NCBI GenBank assembly: GCA_028753945.1 | Contig: JAPNXP010000008.1 | Span: 1,922,001-1,986,000 of the forward strand | Direction of reading: 5' to 3' | Origin: Hexactinellida sp. DTS-2022 | Lineage: Eukaryota > Porifera > Hexactinellida | DNA length: 64,000 nucleotides | Shown here: positions 10,299 through 20,237 of the stretch, piece after piece | Layout of the letters: every line of letters begins with the position of its first letter | Numbering within the stretch: position 1 is the first letter of the stretch | Notes under the pieces: model-generated | Databases searched by the model: none | Seen by the model: only the letters and a program-made list of their open reading frames with translations | Told to the model about the DNA's origin: nothing | Position numbers and translations under genes: made by a program

Positions 10299-11804
10299 TA
10301 AAGATCTGTGTCGTGATGCACCACCAACACATAGTCATCGTATTTCTTAGATTTACGATTGCGCAACGGATATCTCCATTTTTGTCGGAACTTCTGCCTC
10401 CTGCTCATCCGGTTCTTGTTCCACTTGGTGTGGGTTTTCTATTTCTGTTGTGTCCATTAACAGCTCCTGCTCGATGGGCTCGAAACTTGCATCGTGGAGC
10501 TCTTAGCCTCCTGTGAAATCCTTTCCCTCTGGACCTTCAGTACTCACGGCTTGTTCTACTACACTTGTGGTAATGGGAATCTGTCCGCCTTCCTTGAACA
10601 GTTTGCAACGACTGACATGAATCCATTTTAGTTTGCTTCCCTTCTTTATATTGACGTTAGCCCCCCTAACATCCGAAACTACGTAAGGCCCGCCATATTT
10701 GGGGTCAAGAGAATCTCTGCACCTTGCGTTTGCTTCTAGCACCAGGTCGCCCTTCGCGAACGGAGGAAGTTGAGCCCCTTGGTTTCTGCTGTAATTCCTG
10801 TCCATCCTGCTTTGCCTGTCGTTTTCAGCTGCTAAACTCTTTAATTCCGATGCGAGTTGTTTCAGTCTCTCTGCGTGCTGACTGTAGCTGAGTTCGCTCG
10901 TCCACTCCTTCCTAGTCAACATTGCATCTATGGGGGACAATGGCTGTCTGCCCGTCATTAGGAGTTGTGCAGAGAATTTAGTAGAGGAATTCTCAGCGTT
11001 GTTACAATAAAAGGCCACTTCAGGCAAAATGTCAGGCCATAATTCCTTAGGTAGTTGGCGGTCTAGCGTTAAGCATCTAGCAACTTGCTTGACTAAGCCA
11101 ATGCTTCTCTCGACTAGTCCGTCCGCTTGTGGGTGATAGGGTGATGAGTGTCGTTTCTCAATGCCCAACCTATCGCACATCTTCCTAACTTCAACGCCAT
11201 CTATGTTGTGTGCTTGATCTGATAACAAGCCTCCGGGCACACCATGCCCACGAAAGATCCATCCTCGTTCGAATTCGCGTATCAGGGATGCAGCAGTCTG
11301 GTCCTGAAGAGGAGCCAGTTGGATGTACCGTGTAAAAACATCTACAATACATAAGAAGTATCGAAACTTGTCATCTGCCCACGGTAGGGTTCCTACATCC
11401 ATGGCTACCAAATCCCCCGGACCTAGTCCCTCGACTCTGAAATCCTGGATCGGTACTTTTGCCCGGTTTGATCCCTTGGCTCTCTGACATGTAAAACAGC
11501 TTTTACAAACCTTTCGCGCATCCCGTGACATACCTAACCAAAAATAACTTCTTCTGAGATTCTGCAAGGTCCTCCTCTGCCCGAAATGCCCCGCAGCGTG
11601 TACTCTTTTCACCACTTCATCTTGGGCTTCGCTTGGTACAACTACGCGATCCTGAAATAGTAGTAGGCCATTCGTGACATTTAAATGCTCTGCGACGTCA
11701 CGGAGTTGCCCCGAGCTAACTCTTCCCTTCGTTTTTAATTGTTCCAGGGCCTCACTTGTTAAGGGTCCTGTTTCTGCTGTCTTTGCATTTGAAACGCATC
11801 CCAC
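10299..11804 (-). pseudogene. gypsy integrase region with C-terminal tail
   Basis: The main frame (11804-10503, 433 codons) carries an HHCC zinc site (H69, H73, C103, C106). The catalytic triad is D136 (AMDVG), D196 (LLSDQ) and E232 (LVERS), a D-x35-E spacing typical of integrases. A GPY/F-like GGPYVV block follows. It stops at 10503, but the family's acidic tail continues in shifted frames to a stop at 10299 (SKKYDDYVLVV). The integrase core has intact key residues, so the lesions are at its edges. Its role is insertion of retrotransposon cDNA. Confidence 0.85.
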
Positions 11805-12190
11805 CTGCTCTCAACGTGAACATTAGTTTTAACTGCAAAAACTTTATCTTCGAAGACACTTTCATCTTGAACTTTCGCGTCGATTGCTACGTTCGGGTTT
11901 CTACATAAACAGTCTGGTAAGTTGATTTCTTTACCGGGCCGGTGGGTGATGGTATACGAATATTCCTCCAATTCTAGTATCCATCTCGCAAATGTCCTAC
12001 GAGGATCCTTCTGGTTGCGAAGCCATTTTAGCGGACAATGGTCTGTTATTAGATCCACCTCACCTCTGGCTCCCAAGTAGGTTTGCCATTTCCGACATGC
12101 TGAGACTAGAGCATAAGCTTCTAGATGCCCCGCGCTATAATTTCTCTGAGCGCCGCTAAGGGAGGACGAAAAGTAGTCGATGGGGTGCAA
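11759..12190 (-). pseudogene. gypsy RNase H domain
   Basis: The segment has the reverse-transcriptase-linked RNase H pattern: YFSSSLSGAQRNYSAGHLEA, then LITDHCPLKWL, then the THRPGKEINLPDCLCR tail. It lies between RT and integrase and overlaps the integrase frame by about 45 bp in a different phase, which indicates a frameshift. Its role is RNA strand removal during reverse transcription. Confidence 0.8.
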
Positions 12191-12258
12191 CTGCCCGGTT
12201 TACTCATTTCTCTGAGACAACACTGCTGCTACAGCTGTTGCGCTGGCATCTGCCTCGA

Positions 12259-13234
12259 TTACGAATTTATTTCTCCAGTCCGGAAATGCCAGCAATATTG
12301 GTTCCTGTACGAGCTTGTGTCGCAGGGAGTCAAAGGCGTCCTCGCATTCACTATTCCAAACCCAGCTAGCCCCTTTCGTGTCAATTCGTATAGGGGCGCG
12401 GCTAAATGGGCCAATTCCGGGATGTACGAGCGATAAAAGTTCAGGCTTCCCAAAAAACGCTGCAACTCTGTCACTCCTTGAGGCCTAGGAAACTTGGACA
12501 ATTTCTGGGCGCAGAACTCATGGGTGTTCGACCATGCCTGGTTACGACATGACCCTGGAATTCTACCTTTTACGGGCAAACTGACATTTCAGTAACTTTA
12601 CATGAAGCCTAACTTGGTGCAAGCGGGTAAACACTGTCCTTAAGTCCTCCATATGTTGTTCAAAGGAATGGGAATATATGATGCAGTCATCAATATATGA
12701 ATCGGTGTGCTTGATCCCACGCAATGTATTGTCCATAAGCCTTTGGAAAGTAGCCTGCGCGTTCACAAGTCCAAACGGCATGACCAACATCTCAAAAAGG
12801 CCTCTCGGCGTATTGAAAGCCGTCTTTTCTACATCTCTTTCTCGGATAGGCACGCACCGATATGCTGCCGAGATATCGATTACTGAAAAATATTGGAAAC
12901 CGTGTAGTCTGTCCAAAATTGCCTGTACTTGAGGTATTCCATATGCATCCTTCTTCGTTACAATATTAAGCCCGCGGTAGTCGATGGCGAATCGTTTCTT
13001 ACCGTCCTTTTTGGTAACCAATACTACGTTACTCGCCCATGGTGAGTTGGAGGGTCTACATAATTCCTGACTTAATAATTCTTCCAATTGCGAGTTAATC
13101 TCATCTTCCCATTGGGGAGGCAATCTTCTGGGCCTCGCTTTGCTTGGGGCTGCTTCCCTTGTGTCAATTGCGTGTTCGCATAAAGTGGTTCGGCCCGGCA
13201 TGTCATCGAATAACGGTTCGAATTCTTTCAGCAA
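12259..13234 (-). pseudogene. gypsy reverse transcriptase
   Basis: The frame 13234-12563 has the fingers/palm blocks KKDGKKRFAIDYRGLN, VIDISAAY (first catalytic Asp at residue 120), MPFGLVNAQATFQ and the active-site box YIDD (residues 180-183). The connection region (ELQRFLGSLNFYRSYIPELA) follows in another frame at 12579-12259. The two overlap by 17 bp out of phase, and the frame then runs off-sequence near 12380. Confidence 0.85.
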
Positions 13235-13399
13235 AGTTATAACTTGATCTGTTGTTCACTACTTAAGTCGGTCTTGGTAACTTCGATTCGTTGATCCTCG
13301 CCACACCTGTTTATCTGTGCTATTGAACGTGCTCTTGCCAATGGATCCCCTCCCGTTGCCTGTTCCTGGATCCCTATCCTGATTTTACCCAGTGTAATA

Positions 13400-13706
13400 A
13401 CTCATTTATCCCAATCAAAGGTTACGCGCCCAAATGACTTTATAAATTGTCGACCCAATAACAAAGCCTGTTCTTCGCCCTCTAATATGTGTACGCGCGT
13501 CCAGCGGGCCTCTTCACCGCTCACGCTAATCGGAATGTCTACACTTCCAACGACTGTAACGGGTGCTCCGCCAACCCCGTAAACTTGCCCTGCTTGGACA
13601 TTAAGCGATCGGTCAGTCCTAACTCTCGCATAGTTTGTACGTCCATAACATTGACCTTCACCCCGGTATCTAATAGGGCGCGTATGGTACTATCTCCGAC
13701 TCTCAC
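13400..13706 (-). pseudogene. gypsy aspartic protease
   Basis: The segment follows gag in the same frame after one TAG stop (13707-13709). It contains the active-site LLDTG at about 13665 and LLLGRQF further on, the pattern of retroviral-type proteases. It ends at a stop near 13400, before the RT frame. The TAG may be a lesion or a readthrough point. Confidence 0.7.
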
Positions 13707-14194
13707 CTAAATGGATGCTGCTTTCTCGTCTGCCTGGTTGCTAACTCCCAAATTCTTTACATAATCCTTTCTTGTGTAATTCCTTCCTCTTCTCCCGCTG
13801 CTACCTCGCCATTCAGCCGTACACTCTTGTACATCATGGCCCTTTCCATGACAATCGTTGCATATCCTATCTGGACATCTTTGGTAGCCATGCCCCCTTC
13901 TGCCGCATGTAAAACAGGTTATGTGGCTGTATCCACGTGACGCACCTCGGTAGATCCGCTCACCCCTCCTTTCAGATCCATATTGTCGGATCTTCCACAC
14001 ATGAGGAAAGGATGGATCTGCCTCCGACTCGTTCAACTGCTGGTCTTCTCTCGCGTCTTCGCTAACCATTTTGCAGTGACCGACAGCTTTCTCCTCAGGC
14101 GCTTCTCGTGCTCCGTAATCTAAAGGCACATCCGCTTGGCGCAGATTCTGTTGCACGAGACTTATAAACTCCCGCATTTGAGTATCAGACACTG

Positions 14195-14677
14195 CAGTGG
14201 CGGCGCGAGGGGGGGGCGCGAGGGGGGGGGCGCGAGGGGGGCGCGAGGGGGGCGCGAGGGGGGCGCGAGGGGGGGCGCGAGGGGGGGCGCGAGGGGGGGC
14301 GCGAGGGGGGGCGCGAGGGGGGGCGCGAGGGGGGGCGCGAGGGGGGGCGCGAGGGGGGGCGCGAGGGGGGGCGGCCGCCCCCCCTGGCTTTTGATTCGCC
14401 CCCCTGTGGGGGGGCGGGAACTCGCTTGTCTGTTATAGGAGTACTTAATGTTAATGCGGAAATGCTAAATGCCCTGGACAGTGAGTTCATAATTAGCCGT
14501 TTTGCCCCACCGTACACTATTATAGGACAGATTATTTAACCAAGTTTGTCATTAAAAATATCGATTTTGGTTTGAATGTGAATTTTGGAATGTTTACAAC
14601 TATTGGGTTTGCCCCTCCAGTGCATTGGTCCGCCCCCCTTTCGCCCCCCCACTGGGGCTGTGCTGGCGCCGCCCCTG
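14195..14677. mobile_element. hAT-like MITE with G-rich minisatellite, inside gag
   Basis: Ends CAGTGGCGGCGC and GGCGCCGCCCCTG are near-inverts, and a perfect 8-bp TSD AGACACTG flanks them (14187-14194, 14678-14685). The gag frame reads smoothly on both sides of the insertion. The left third is the GCGAGGGGGGGC array, and the rest has GC-rich patches and no gene. Confidence 0.85.
14205..14370. repeat. 12-bp G-rich minisatellite (GCGAGGGGGGGC)
   Basis: About 13-14 copies of a 10-12-bp unit with 6-8 Gs per copy. The long open frames here on both strands are low-complexity artefacts. Repeated runs of six or more Gs could form G-quadruplexes on the plus strand. Confidence 0.85.
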
Positions 14678-15283
14678 AGACACTGTGCTTTCGTCTCGCT
14701 CGCGTAACCACCTCTTTAAGGTAGAACACACCTTGTTTGGGAGTTGAGTTACTAGGGTTATGCAAACCTGTCGATTGAGAAACCCTGCTCGTTTTGCCTC
14801 CTTCCATAATCGGGTAAAGAACACTTCGATACGGGTTCCTCTTGCCCAGATCATGCTACGGAATCTTGACGTAGCTTCAAACTCGTCAATTGGGGCGTCT
14901 AAAGCGTTGCTGAGAACTTTGAATGCTGCCTCTACTGACTCTTCTTTTATAGCTAATAGCGTTGTATCCCTCTCAAACTCGTCCCTCCATACGTACGAAG
15001 GTAAGATTTGAATGACTGCCTTTTCGCAAGCGTGGGCTGCGAGCGAGCTCGTGGCGGCTACGAACCGTGGTTGCCACTTCGATCCGTTCTCCAGGTCTCA
15101 ACGGTGGGATTGAAATATTCATGGGTGCGGCAATCCAGACACTGACTACTTGTATTTATGTGACGCGAAGAAGATATAACGTATATATATGTAATAGAAA
15201 TACAAGTAAGTTCAGCTATACTAACACTATAGTCGGAATACTAAGTTGACATACTATTATACTACTATACATACTGTGGTATC

Positions 15284-15810
15284 CTAATAATGCGTGAGCG
15301 TTACAATATTTAGCAATTCTTGACATATATGCCAATGACTATGTTTCAGGTACTGATGTGTCGTGTAACCAGTAATTAAAGCTAATGACTGAAGCAGTTG
15401 AGTGTCACATTCTATGAAGGATAAATCTGATATTTCACTCAAAAAAGGATGAAGGTTAGTCTCTGTTTGGGATTCTACATTATCTGGAGATGAAAATAGT
15501 TTAATAAAATCTAGTAAAGAGTGGATATTAGATTCAGGATGGCTTGAGAAAATTCTCAAGATGTGGAAACCTTTAGACGACGTTCCGTTTCTAATATTTG
15601 AAGATATGAAATATGGTAATTAGTACAGGACATTAAACGATAGACCAAAATGGTGCTCTAGCTGATCTAGTGGTCTGTCTGTAAGAAAGATGAAAGAGAT
15701 ATGAAAATCCACAATTTTCTACCAGATGGTCAGTTATTTGGGTAACGCAACACAAGCATGTCTAATAAAGCTTGTAAAGTTTGGAGACTTATTTAGCTTC
15801 CTTTCCAGGG
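15284..15810 (-). pseudogene. P-element transposase relic (middle/C-terminal part)
   Basis: Reading down the minus strand, FTSFIRHACVALPK matches FTSFRHSCNALP of the P transposase at 20574-23444, DQLEHHFG matches DPLEHHFG (the catalytic-E block), and SLALITGYTTHQYLKHSH matches the ALAFIAGYTVHGYFKKSN block. Several stops and frameshifts separate these. The C-terminal continuation is at 9592-9836, beyond the gypsy insertion. Confidence 0.75.
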
Positions 15811-15822
15811 AGTAATCTCCAG

Positions 15823-17187
15823 GGGCCATATTCACTAAACTTCTTAAACTTAGTTTGTGCTTAGTTTAAACTAAGTTTAAGTTTAAACTAAGCACAAACT
15901 AAGTGAGTCATTACCTAATAATGAATTAAGTGTTAATTATCTCATTATCTTAAAAATTATTGAAGTTAGGCATATAAAATGTATTATCGATGAATATGAA
16001 GTTACCTATTCCGGACAGATCAGTACAAGTCTAGTTTATATAACATTCATAGTTTTTGAGTTATGGCACATTTTAGGAAATATACATTTTCCATGGCAAC
16101 CGAGGAATGTGTCAACATTCCATTTATAATTTCGATATATTTTATTTTACTACTTCTGGGTATAACCATGTTCCAATTTTGAACATTTATAACGCGTTTA
16201 ACTATGTTAAAAGTATGCTAGAAAAACAAGATAATTCGCAACCAAAATAACCATAACGTCATCAGATGATGACATATCACAATTCTGGAGGGTGCTATGC
16301 ATACCTGGATACCATATTCCTATATAGTTATAATACACTTTTCAGCTCTATCATTGCTAATTATTCGAATAAAGATCAATTCTCCATTTAGAAAATTAGA
16401 AACTGGCCTCTTTGTTTTATGGCCTTCTCGGCGACATATATAGCCGTATATTAAGTAGGCCATGAGTATACAAACATAATATACTGTATTATTCTTAAGT
16501 TGTTTTATTTTTAATCCTTCATTACTACATTAATTCCATTTTATGTAATATGACGAATTTCGTATATAATGGGCTGTGTTAACTCGATAAACTATCAACA
16601 ATTAACTCATCTATACAATATTGCGAAATATTCTATAATAGTGAAGACATAGGGAAATCACTGTCAAAGCTATGACAAAATATATTTGGAGTGAATGAAA
16701 GTTCTTTCTAGGACCAGGGGAGGCGGTAACTGTATAACTAATCACTTTGTAACTGCGCCTCCGAGTCGTCATAGATATCATTTGAAAAGATATAAAATCT
16801 GGTGAGTTTGTTTGTAAAATTAATTCGATCACTTGTTCATTAAAATCACTAACTTTGTAGATACCAAAGGAAAATTGTATTTATACGTATAACTTATCTT
16901 GGTTGCATCAGTAATAGTCGTTGTATCACTCTGAGTTTAGTTTTGAGAAGTTAAGAAACCATCGCAAAAAGTAAGTAATTACTTGGTTTAGACTAAGTTT
17001 AAGTTTAAGCAAAACTAAGTCAATACGTACTTAGTTTAGACTAAGTTTAAGTTTAAGTTTAAGCAAAACTAATTTTTAGATAAGGTTTGAGAAGTTAAAT
17101 AAACTAAACATAAACAAAGTCAAGACTTAGTTTAAATTAAGTTTAAGTTTAAGTTTAAGTTTAAGAAATGTTAGTGAATAAGGGGAG
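15823..17187. mobile_element. Harbinger-like element remains with TTTAAG-rich ends
   Basis: GGGGCCATATTCACTAAACTT at the left and ...AAATGTTAGTGAATAAGG at the right resemble the GGGCCGTATTCACTAAG end of the Harbinger at 53452-55362. Both sides carry long (A)AGTTTAAG/CTTAAACTT arrays that fold together. The interior (about 15950-16400) resembles one arm of the foldback at 60900-61380. No clean TSD was seen. It could be one end of a larger element reaching 19988. Confidence 0.45.
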
Positions 17188-17189
17188 CG

Positions 17190-17300
17190 GCATGGGAGCG
17201 ATATGTAAAGTTTAAACGATGAGCTATTAACTCAGTGATTCTTGAAATTGATGATCTAGTCAAGCGGAAACGTTGAACAAGTTCCAAATCATCATAACAA
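17190..17300 (-). pseudogene. Harbinger (HARBI1-like) transposase N-terminal fragment
   Basis: One minus-strand frame reads LELVQRFRLTRSSISRI and continues to AHRLNF. This is the helix-turn-helix-like RFRL(T/S) block seen at the start of Harbinger nucleases. It runs into the Harbinger-like end at 17187 on one side and the hAT MITE at 17308 on the other. A further weak continuation lies at about 17884-17960. No DDE region remains. Confidence 0.55.
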
Positions 17301-17307
17301 TCTAAGT

Positions 17308-17875
17308 CAGTGGTTCTCAAACTGTGGTACGCGTACCACTGGTGGTACGCGAACTCCTTCTAGTGGTACGCGGAGCTATAGGCGGAGGAAGGAGGAGTCA
17401 GGGTAAGGGGGGGGGGGGACTGCACTTGCTCCGTTTATTGTTGATATTATTCAACACCGTCAATACCTTCAATTCTCTAATGTTGCTAGATTACACATTC
17501 TAAATCAATTGTATTTTGTCTTTGTTAGCAAATTATGCTTCCTGCAGGTAGATTAGTGGTTATCATTAACTCTGCAAAACAATTCCTGTAGGTAAACTCC
17601 CCAAACCCCTCATTAGGTCGCTCGCTACGCTCGCTGCTTGTACCTTTGATCTCGCAGGGACTTTCTCCTAGCTACGCCCTTGAGAGAGGCTACATCATTA
17701 TACCTTTAAAATACATCAAAATTGAAATGTTATTAAAAACAATGGAAATGTACTTTAGTACCATATGCTGTACGTAGTTTTCAGGGTTGTATCAAATATC
17801 GATCAATATGGTGGTACACGGAGACCCTAATATTTGATGAAGTGGTACGCGCTGTGAAATGTTTGAGAACCACTG
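17308..17875. mobile_element. hAT-like MITE (CAGTGGTTCTCAAAC)
   Basis: Ends CAGTGGTTCTCAAAC and GTTTGAGAACCACTG are perfect inverts. The 8-bp TSD ATCTAAGT is exact (17300-17307 and 17876-17883). GTGGTACGCG words recur near both ends. Non-coding. It lies within the Harbinger gene relic. Confidence 0.85.
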
Positions 17876-17883
17876 ATCTAAGT

Positions 17884-18855
17884 GATCAGTAATATCCCTA
17901 AATTATTGGACGTGCCATAGATGAAGAGTTTTCTTCTTCTGCTAGAAATAGTGGAATCATTTGTGCTATTTGTAGGAATTCTGTGAAATTGAATGAATCA
18001 AATTTAAATCAAATTTATACTTAATTGCGTAATCAGTTATCAACAAACAATTGATGGATTTATGGTTACTTGGAATGTTAATTTAGCGTTAGAATGCTAG
18101 ATTCAAAAATTCAAAATAATAATTAAGTTCTCCATTTGAATAAAGAACAATGCATGCATTCCTTTGCAACTAGAAATTGTGATGTGAAAAATAATAGGGT
18201 CCTACAATAATTTTATACTATAAGTGGAGGGTATTGAAATCGTTCTGATAAGAGTTCCGGCCGGCCGGCCGTACGCAATGGCTAATTAAACCATTGGAGA
18301 TATATTATAAATTTAGACAGGGTATAGAGAATTTCCTGGAGATGATTACCTAGAAGCCTGAATTCTCAATTTGTATTTGTTCGTCAGTTATATCGAAATT
18401 TGTGTTCTGAGCTAGTGACTATTTGATAATTTGAATTAGTAATTGAAAATATAGAGGTTGTATTCTCCTAAGGATGTTAATTCTATATATCAATTAAAAT
18501 GAATAGATCAAATCAATTCTCCGTTTCATTAACGGTTTTTTTACGTGAATCAGCAAATCTTCTCCATATTGTAATTACTCTTATGGTAGACTGAATAGTA
18601 TAGAATATATCACATAACTATACTGCTCGATAATGACTGTTATTTGATGGTTATAGCTTCAAAGTGAATTTGTGTTTCATAGTGCAATGAAAACAATTGG
18701 AACATTTTACAGCTGATGATGATGATGATGATGTCAATTCTACTATTCAAAATAGTAAAGTAAATACTTCACTTATTCCTATTGTATTTGCAATAGATAA
18801 TCCCACTTTATTAAATAAAGATTTGAAATCTTCACAATTCAAACATTACTAATAT
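17884..18855. other. AT-rich stretch without a supported gene
   Basis: Apart from a possible upstream remnant of the Harbinger transposase in the first 80 bases, a CCGGCCGGCCGG run near 18259 and a short GAT repeat near 18716, I see nothing that can be annotated. Confidence 0.4.
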
Positions 18856-19718
18856 TCTGGTCGTTGGAAGGTTGAACCTAGAAAAATTCATACAAAGCGT
18901 ATTTTAGTATCATTAGAAGCGTAATTTTTCAAAGAATAACATATCCAAAATCCGCTAAAATCCGTTTGGGGAAAATTTTTACACGGGTGGCAGTGACGGC
19001 CATTTCATAGTAAATCGCCGACATTTTCGCACTAACTTTCTCAAATCAATTCTAATCAACTTATGATCATCATATTTGTACTCAGCGTAAATTTCCAACA
19101 ATTTGAAATATCACATGACAACATTTGGAGGATTTTTTCCATAGCAACGCTGGAATGTATCAAAAATATGTCAGGAATGTGCGAACATTCCATTCTCAAA
19201 TTGTGTGCCTATCCAAAATGGGATTTGACGAGATTAATCGAGATAAAACTAAAATTGAAGATTTTCAGCTTATTCTCGTCAAATCCCATTTTAGAGGGTC
19301 GATATGTGTATAATTATACTAGTGGAGTAGAACGAGGGGTCACTAGATTGGATAGGCACACAATTACAGAATGGAATGTTCGCACATTCCTGACATATTT
19401 TTGATACATTCCAGCGTTGCTATGGAAAAAAATCCTCCAAATGTTGTCATGTGATATATCAAATTGTTGGAAATTTTACGCTGAGTACAAATATGATGAT
19501 CATAAGTTGATAAGAATTGATTTAAGAAAGTTAGTACGAAAATGTCGGCGATTACTATGAAATGGCCGACACTGCCACCCGTGTAAAATTTTCACCAAAC
19601 GGATTTTAGCGGACTTTGGATTTGTTAATCTACGAAAAATTCCGCTTCTAATGATACTAAATACGCTTTGTATGAATTTTTTCTAGGTATGACCCATTAT
19701 GGGATTTGAACGACCAGA
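18856..19718. mobile_element. Large foldback element (TCTGGTCGTT ends)
   Basis: About 370 bp of the left half is repeated in inverted orientation in the right half, ending TCTGGTCGTT / AACGACCAGA. The arms are highly similar, with a roughly 60-bp insertion in the right arm near 19292-19350. The two short ORFs here are mirror products of the arms. TSD unclear. Confidence 0.75.
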
Positions 19719-19854
19719 TTATAATTTAACTAAGATAAAATGTAAATTAAATATTGAATTATCAATACTACGTTGAATATTACGTAAATTGAATTCCAAA
19801 AGAATGATCAGTGTACTATAAATATAATTGAATAAATATAAATTTAATTTCGTA

Positions 19855-19988
19855 CTTAAGTACGTACTTAGTTAAGTATGTACTTAAGTACAACAATATT
19901 TCTTAGTGAATACGACTTAAGTATGTAATTAACTAAGTACGTACATACTTAGTACTTAAGTACTAAGTAATCTTAGTGAATACGGCCC
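19855..19988. repeat. Harbinger-like terminal fragment (CTTAGTGAATACGGCCC)
   Basis: Arrays of GTACTTAAGTAC/ACTTAAGT end with CTTAGTGAATACGGCCC, the right-end signature of the Harbinger at 53452-55362. No matching left end lies nearby; the most similar one is at 15823. Confidence 0.5.
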
Positions 19989-20069
19989 ATGGACATTGAT
20001 AGATTAATCAACACTCTTGGAAGGGAGTTCTTCTCAAGGACCGAGATTATTTGCCACTTATATATAATG

Positions 20070-20237
20070 ATGCCAGATTAATTGGATGTCTACTCAAGTT
20101 CGTTGGTTAGAGTCTGGGAAAGCTTGCCGGTTCATGAGGGAAATTAACAGTTCAAACCTTCACGAGTTTTCACCATTCAAGTATTGCACTGCCTAAACTT
20201 GTACAATATTGACCAGCGAATGTGGAATTACCTAAGC
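20070..20237 (+). pseudogene. Older P-element transposase relic, 5' part
   Basis: A frame here contains LTVQTFTSFHHSSIALP, matching LTPQTFTSFRHSCNALP of the younger P transposase. It is interrupted exactly where the younger P element begins (20238), and homology resumes at 23710. An older P copy was therefore hit by a newer one. Confidence 0.7.

Larger units (their letters stand above)
10299..15122 (-). mobile_element. Decayed Ty3/gypsy LTR retrotransposon, LTRs not found
   Basis: Gag, protease, RT, RNase H and integrase lie in canonical gypsy order on the minus strand, broken by frameshifts and by a 483-bp MITE in gag. The coding part is GC-richer than its surroundings. I found no long direct repeats at either edge, so the LTRs are lost or too diverged. 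It separates two parts of one P-element relic, so it appears younger than that P insertion. Confidence 0.85.
13707..15122 (-). pseudogene. gypsy gag with two CCHC zinc knuckles, split by a MITE
   Basis: The likely start ATG is at 15122-15120. A gag-like alpha-helical region runs from about 15080 to 14686 (IQILPSYVWRDEF, FFTRLWKEAKRAG), with one early frameshift near 15090. A hAT MITE interrupts the reading frame at 14195-14677. Gag resumes at about 14186 and ends with two CCHC knuckles: CFTCGRRGHGYQRC and CNDCHGKGHDVQEC. The product packages the retrotransposon RNA. Confidence 0.8.

Noticed and set aside
14136..14517. Three overlapping ORFs rich in Ala-Arg-Gly or Pro-Ser-Arg
   Set aside because: They are translations of the GCGAGGGGGGGC minisatellite in different frames, not genes.
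15123..15283. gypsy 5' LTR or primer-binding site
   Set aside because: No direct repeat with the 3' side and no tRNA-complementary stretch could be recognised.
19063..19404. Two ORFs within the foldback
   Set aside because: They are on the inverted arms and read through the loop; the mirrored arm gives a similar non-protein text.
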